NCBI GenBank assembly: GCA_963778385.1
Contig: CAVZUA010000041.1
Location: 248,001 to 312,000 of the forward strand
Source of the DNA: DATARH01 sp963778385
GTDB lineage: Bacteria > Pseudomonadota > Alphaproteobacteria > ATCC43930 > CGMCC-115725
Length of the DNA: 64,000 nt
Direction of reading: 5' to 3'
Part shown: positions 63,128 to 64,000 of the stretch, in pieces
How positions within the stretch are numbered: position 1 is the first letter of the stretch
How the letters are laid out: every line of letters starts with the position of its first letter
The notes under the pieces: model-generated
The model's database searches: none
Told to the model about the DNA's origin: nothing
Seen by the model: the letters and a program-made list of their open reading frames with translations, nothing else
Translations under genes and position numbers: made by a program

Positions 63128-64000
63128 ATGATCGATCCCTCGCTCCTGGCCGCGCGCCCCGACCTCGTGCTCGACGACGCGACGATCCCGGAGCTGCCCG
63201 AGCATTACCGCGGCAAGGTGCGGGACAATTACGACCTGACCGACGGCCGCCGCATCATCATCGCGACCGACCGGCTGTCGGCGTTCGACCGCAGCATCGC
63301 CGCCATTCCCTGCAAGGGGCAGGTGCTGACCCAGACCGCGCGGTTCTGGTTCGACGCGAACTCGGGACATCTGCCCGAACCACGTCATCGAATACCCCGA
63401 CCCCAACGTGCTGCTCTGCCGTCGGCTCGCCATCATGCCGGTCGAGGTCGTCGTGCGCGACTACCTAGCCGGGACGACCGCGACCTCCGTCTGGTCGATG
63501 TACAAGACAGGACGGCGCGACATCTACGGCGTCCGCTTCCCGGACGAACTGCGCGAAAACCAGAAGCTGCCGCAGACCGTCCTGACGCCGACCACCAAGG
63601 CGCGCGACGGCGAGCACGACGAGCCGATAACGCCCGACGAGATCGTCGCGCGCGGCTTGCTGAGCGCAGCGCAGTGGGAGGCGGTGTCGCAAACCGCCCT
63701 CGCGCTATTCGCGCGCGGGCGGGAAATGGCCGCGGCGCGCGGCCTGATCCTCGTCGACACAAAGTATGAGTTCGGCCTTGATGCCGATGGCCGGATCATC
63801 CTCGCCGACGAGATCCACACGCCCGACAGCAGCCGCTACTGGTTCGCCGCGACCTATCCGGCGCGGTTCGCTGCCGGCCAGCCGCCCGACGCCTTCGACA
63901 AGGATGTGCTGCGCCGCTGGGTCGCCGCGCGCTGCGACCCCTACCGCGACGACATCCCGCCAATCCCACCGCTCGTCATCGGCGAAACCGCGGCGGTGTA
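63128..64000 (+). CDS. purC: SAICAR synthase PurC (3' partial, with one frameshift)
   Basis: Begins MIDPSLLAARPDL, with the SAICAR synthetase N-terminus YRGKVRDNYDL and TDRLSAFDRSIAAIPCKG. Near 63358-63360 one extra A (GCGAACTCGG where GCGACTCGG fits) shifts the frame. Removing it restores DATRDICPNHVIEYPDPNV and the rest of the domain (VRDYLAGTTATSVWSMYKTG, ILVDTKYEFGLDADGR) to the window edge. The enzyme ligates aspartate to CAIR in purine synthesis. The gene is normally essential for growth without purines, so the break suggests a base-calling error. Confidence 0.85.

Overview
The window is a high-GC, gene-dense chromosomal segment from what looks like an alphaproteobacterium. Supporting signs are paired GcvA-type LysR regulators, a DUF1127 protein, a PAS_5-type protein, a chromate operon with a fused superoxide dismutase, a ferritin resembling encapsulated ferritins, many TGA/GTGA start-stop overlaps and Tat-type leaders on sugar-binding proteins. 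The order is not certain; Rhodospirillales-like is a guess. No rRNA, tRNA, CRISPR array or transposase was recognised.

Region 1 (1-14 kb) is mixed: the end of a GMC oxidoreductase fused to a DUF1080 domain, a GT4 glycosyltransferase, a DMT exporter with a histidine-rich tail facing an ATP-grasp protein, a two-gene chromate transporter, a TauE/SafE exporter, a frameshifted MATE pump beside a LysR regulator, a glutathione transferase, a DUF1127 protein, a second LysR regulator and a pyrophosphatase scrap. A small intergenic hairpin repeat occurs here and again at 25 kb.

Region 2 (14-20 kb) is a self-contained envelope-signalling divergon. An OmpR-type regulator and histidine kinase read one way. 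A four-gene secreted set (PepSY, DUF1259, beta-propeller/outer-membrane fusion, PepSY-like) reads the other way. A third PepSY-like gene lies behind the kinase. Three near-identical PmrA/QseB-like boxes sit in front of these units.

Region 3 (20-30 kb) begins with a scrapyard of four truncated gene pieces. It continues with a chromate operon (chrA, a LamG/DUF1080-like protein, SOD-rhodanese fusion), FetAB-type iron export genes and several frameshifted genes (a CxxC protein, TauE, a YqeB-like protein).

Region 4 (29.5-46 kb) carries a polysaccharide deacetylase-like protein, an MFS transporter, a TonB receptor facing a NarL-type two-component system, and a long same-strand sugar ABC array. The array has two permease pairs and three paralogous Tat-exported binding proteins but no ATPase; a GT9 glycosyltransferase leads it.

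Region 5 (46-64 kb) holds a tripartite RND efflux operon, a sugar-porter MFS plus OprB porin pair, a secreted PAAR-like protein, and a DsbA/FrnE-like gene whose first active-site cysteine codon is TGA. After these come an MFS transporter, a luciferase-like oxidoreductase with a threonine dehydratase-like enzyme, an EncFtn-like ferritin, a PAS_5 protein, an FAD monooxygenase, a Gly/Trp/His repeat protein and the start of purC.

At least six conserved genes, including purC, carry single-base frameshifts. Either the sequence has indel errors or parts of this chromosome are decaying, so every broken gene below should be read with that in mind.
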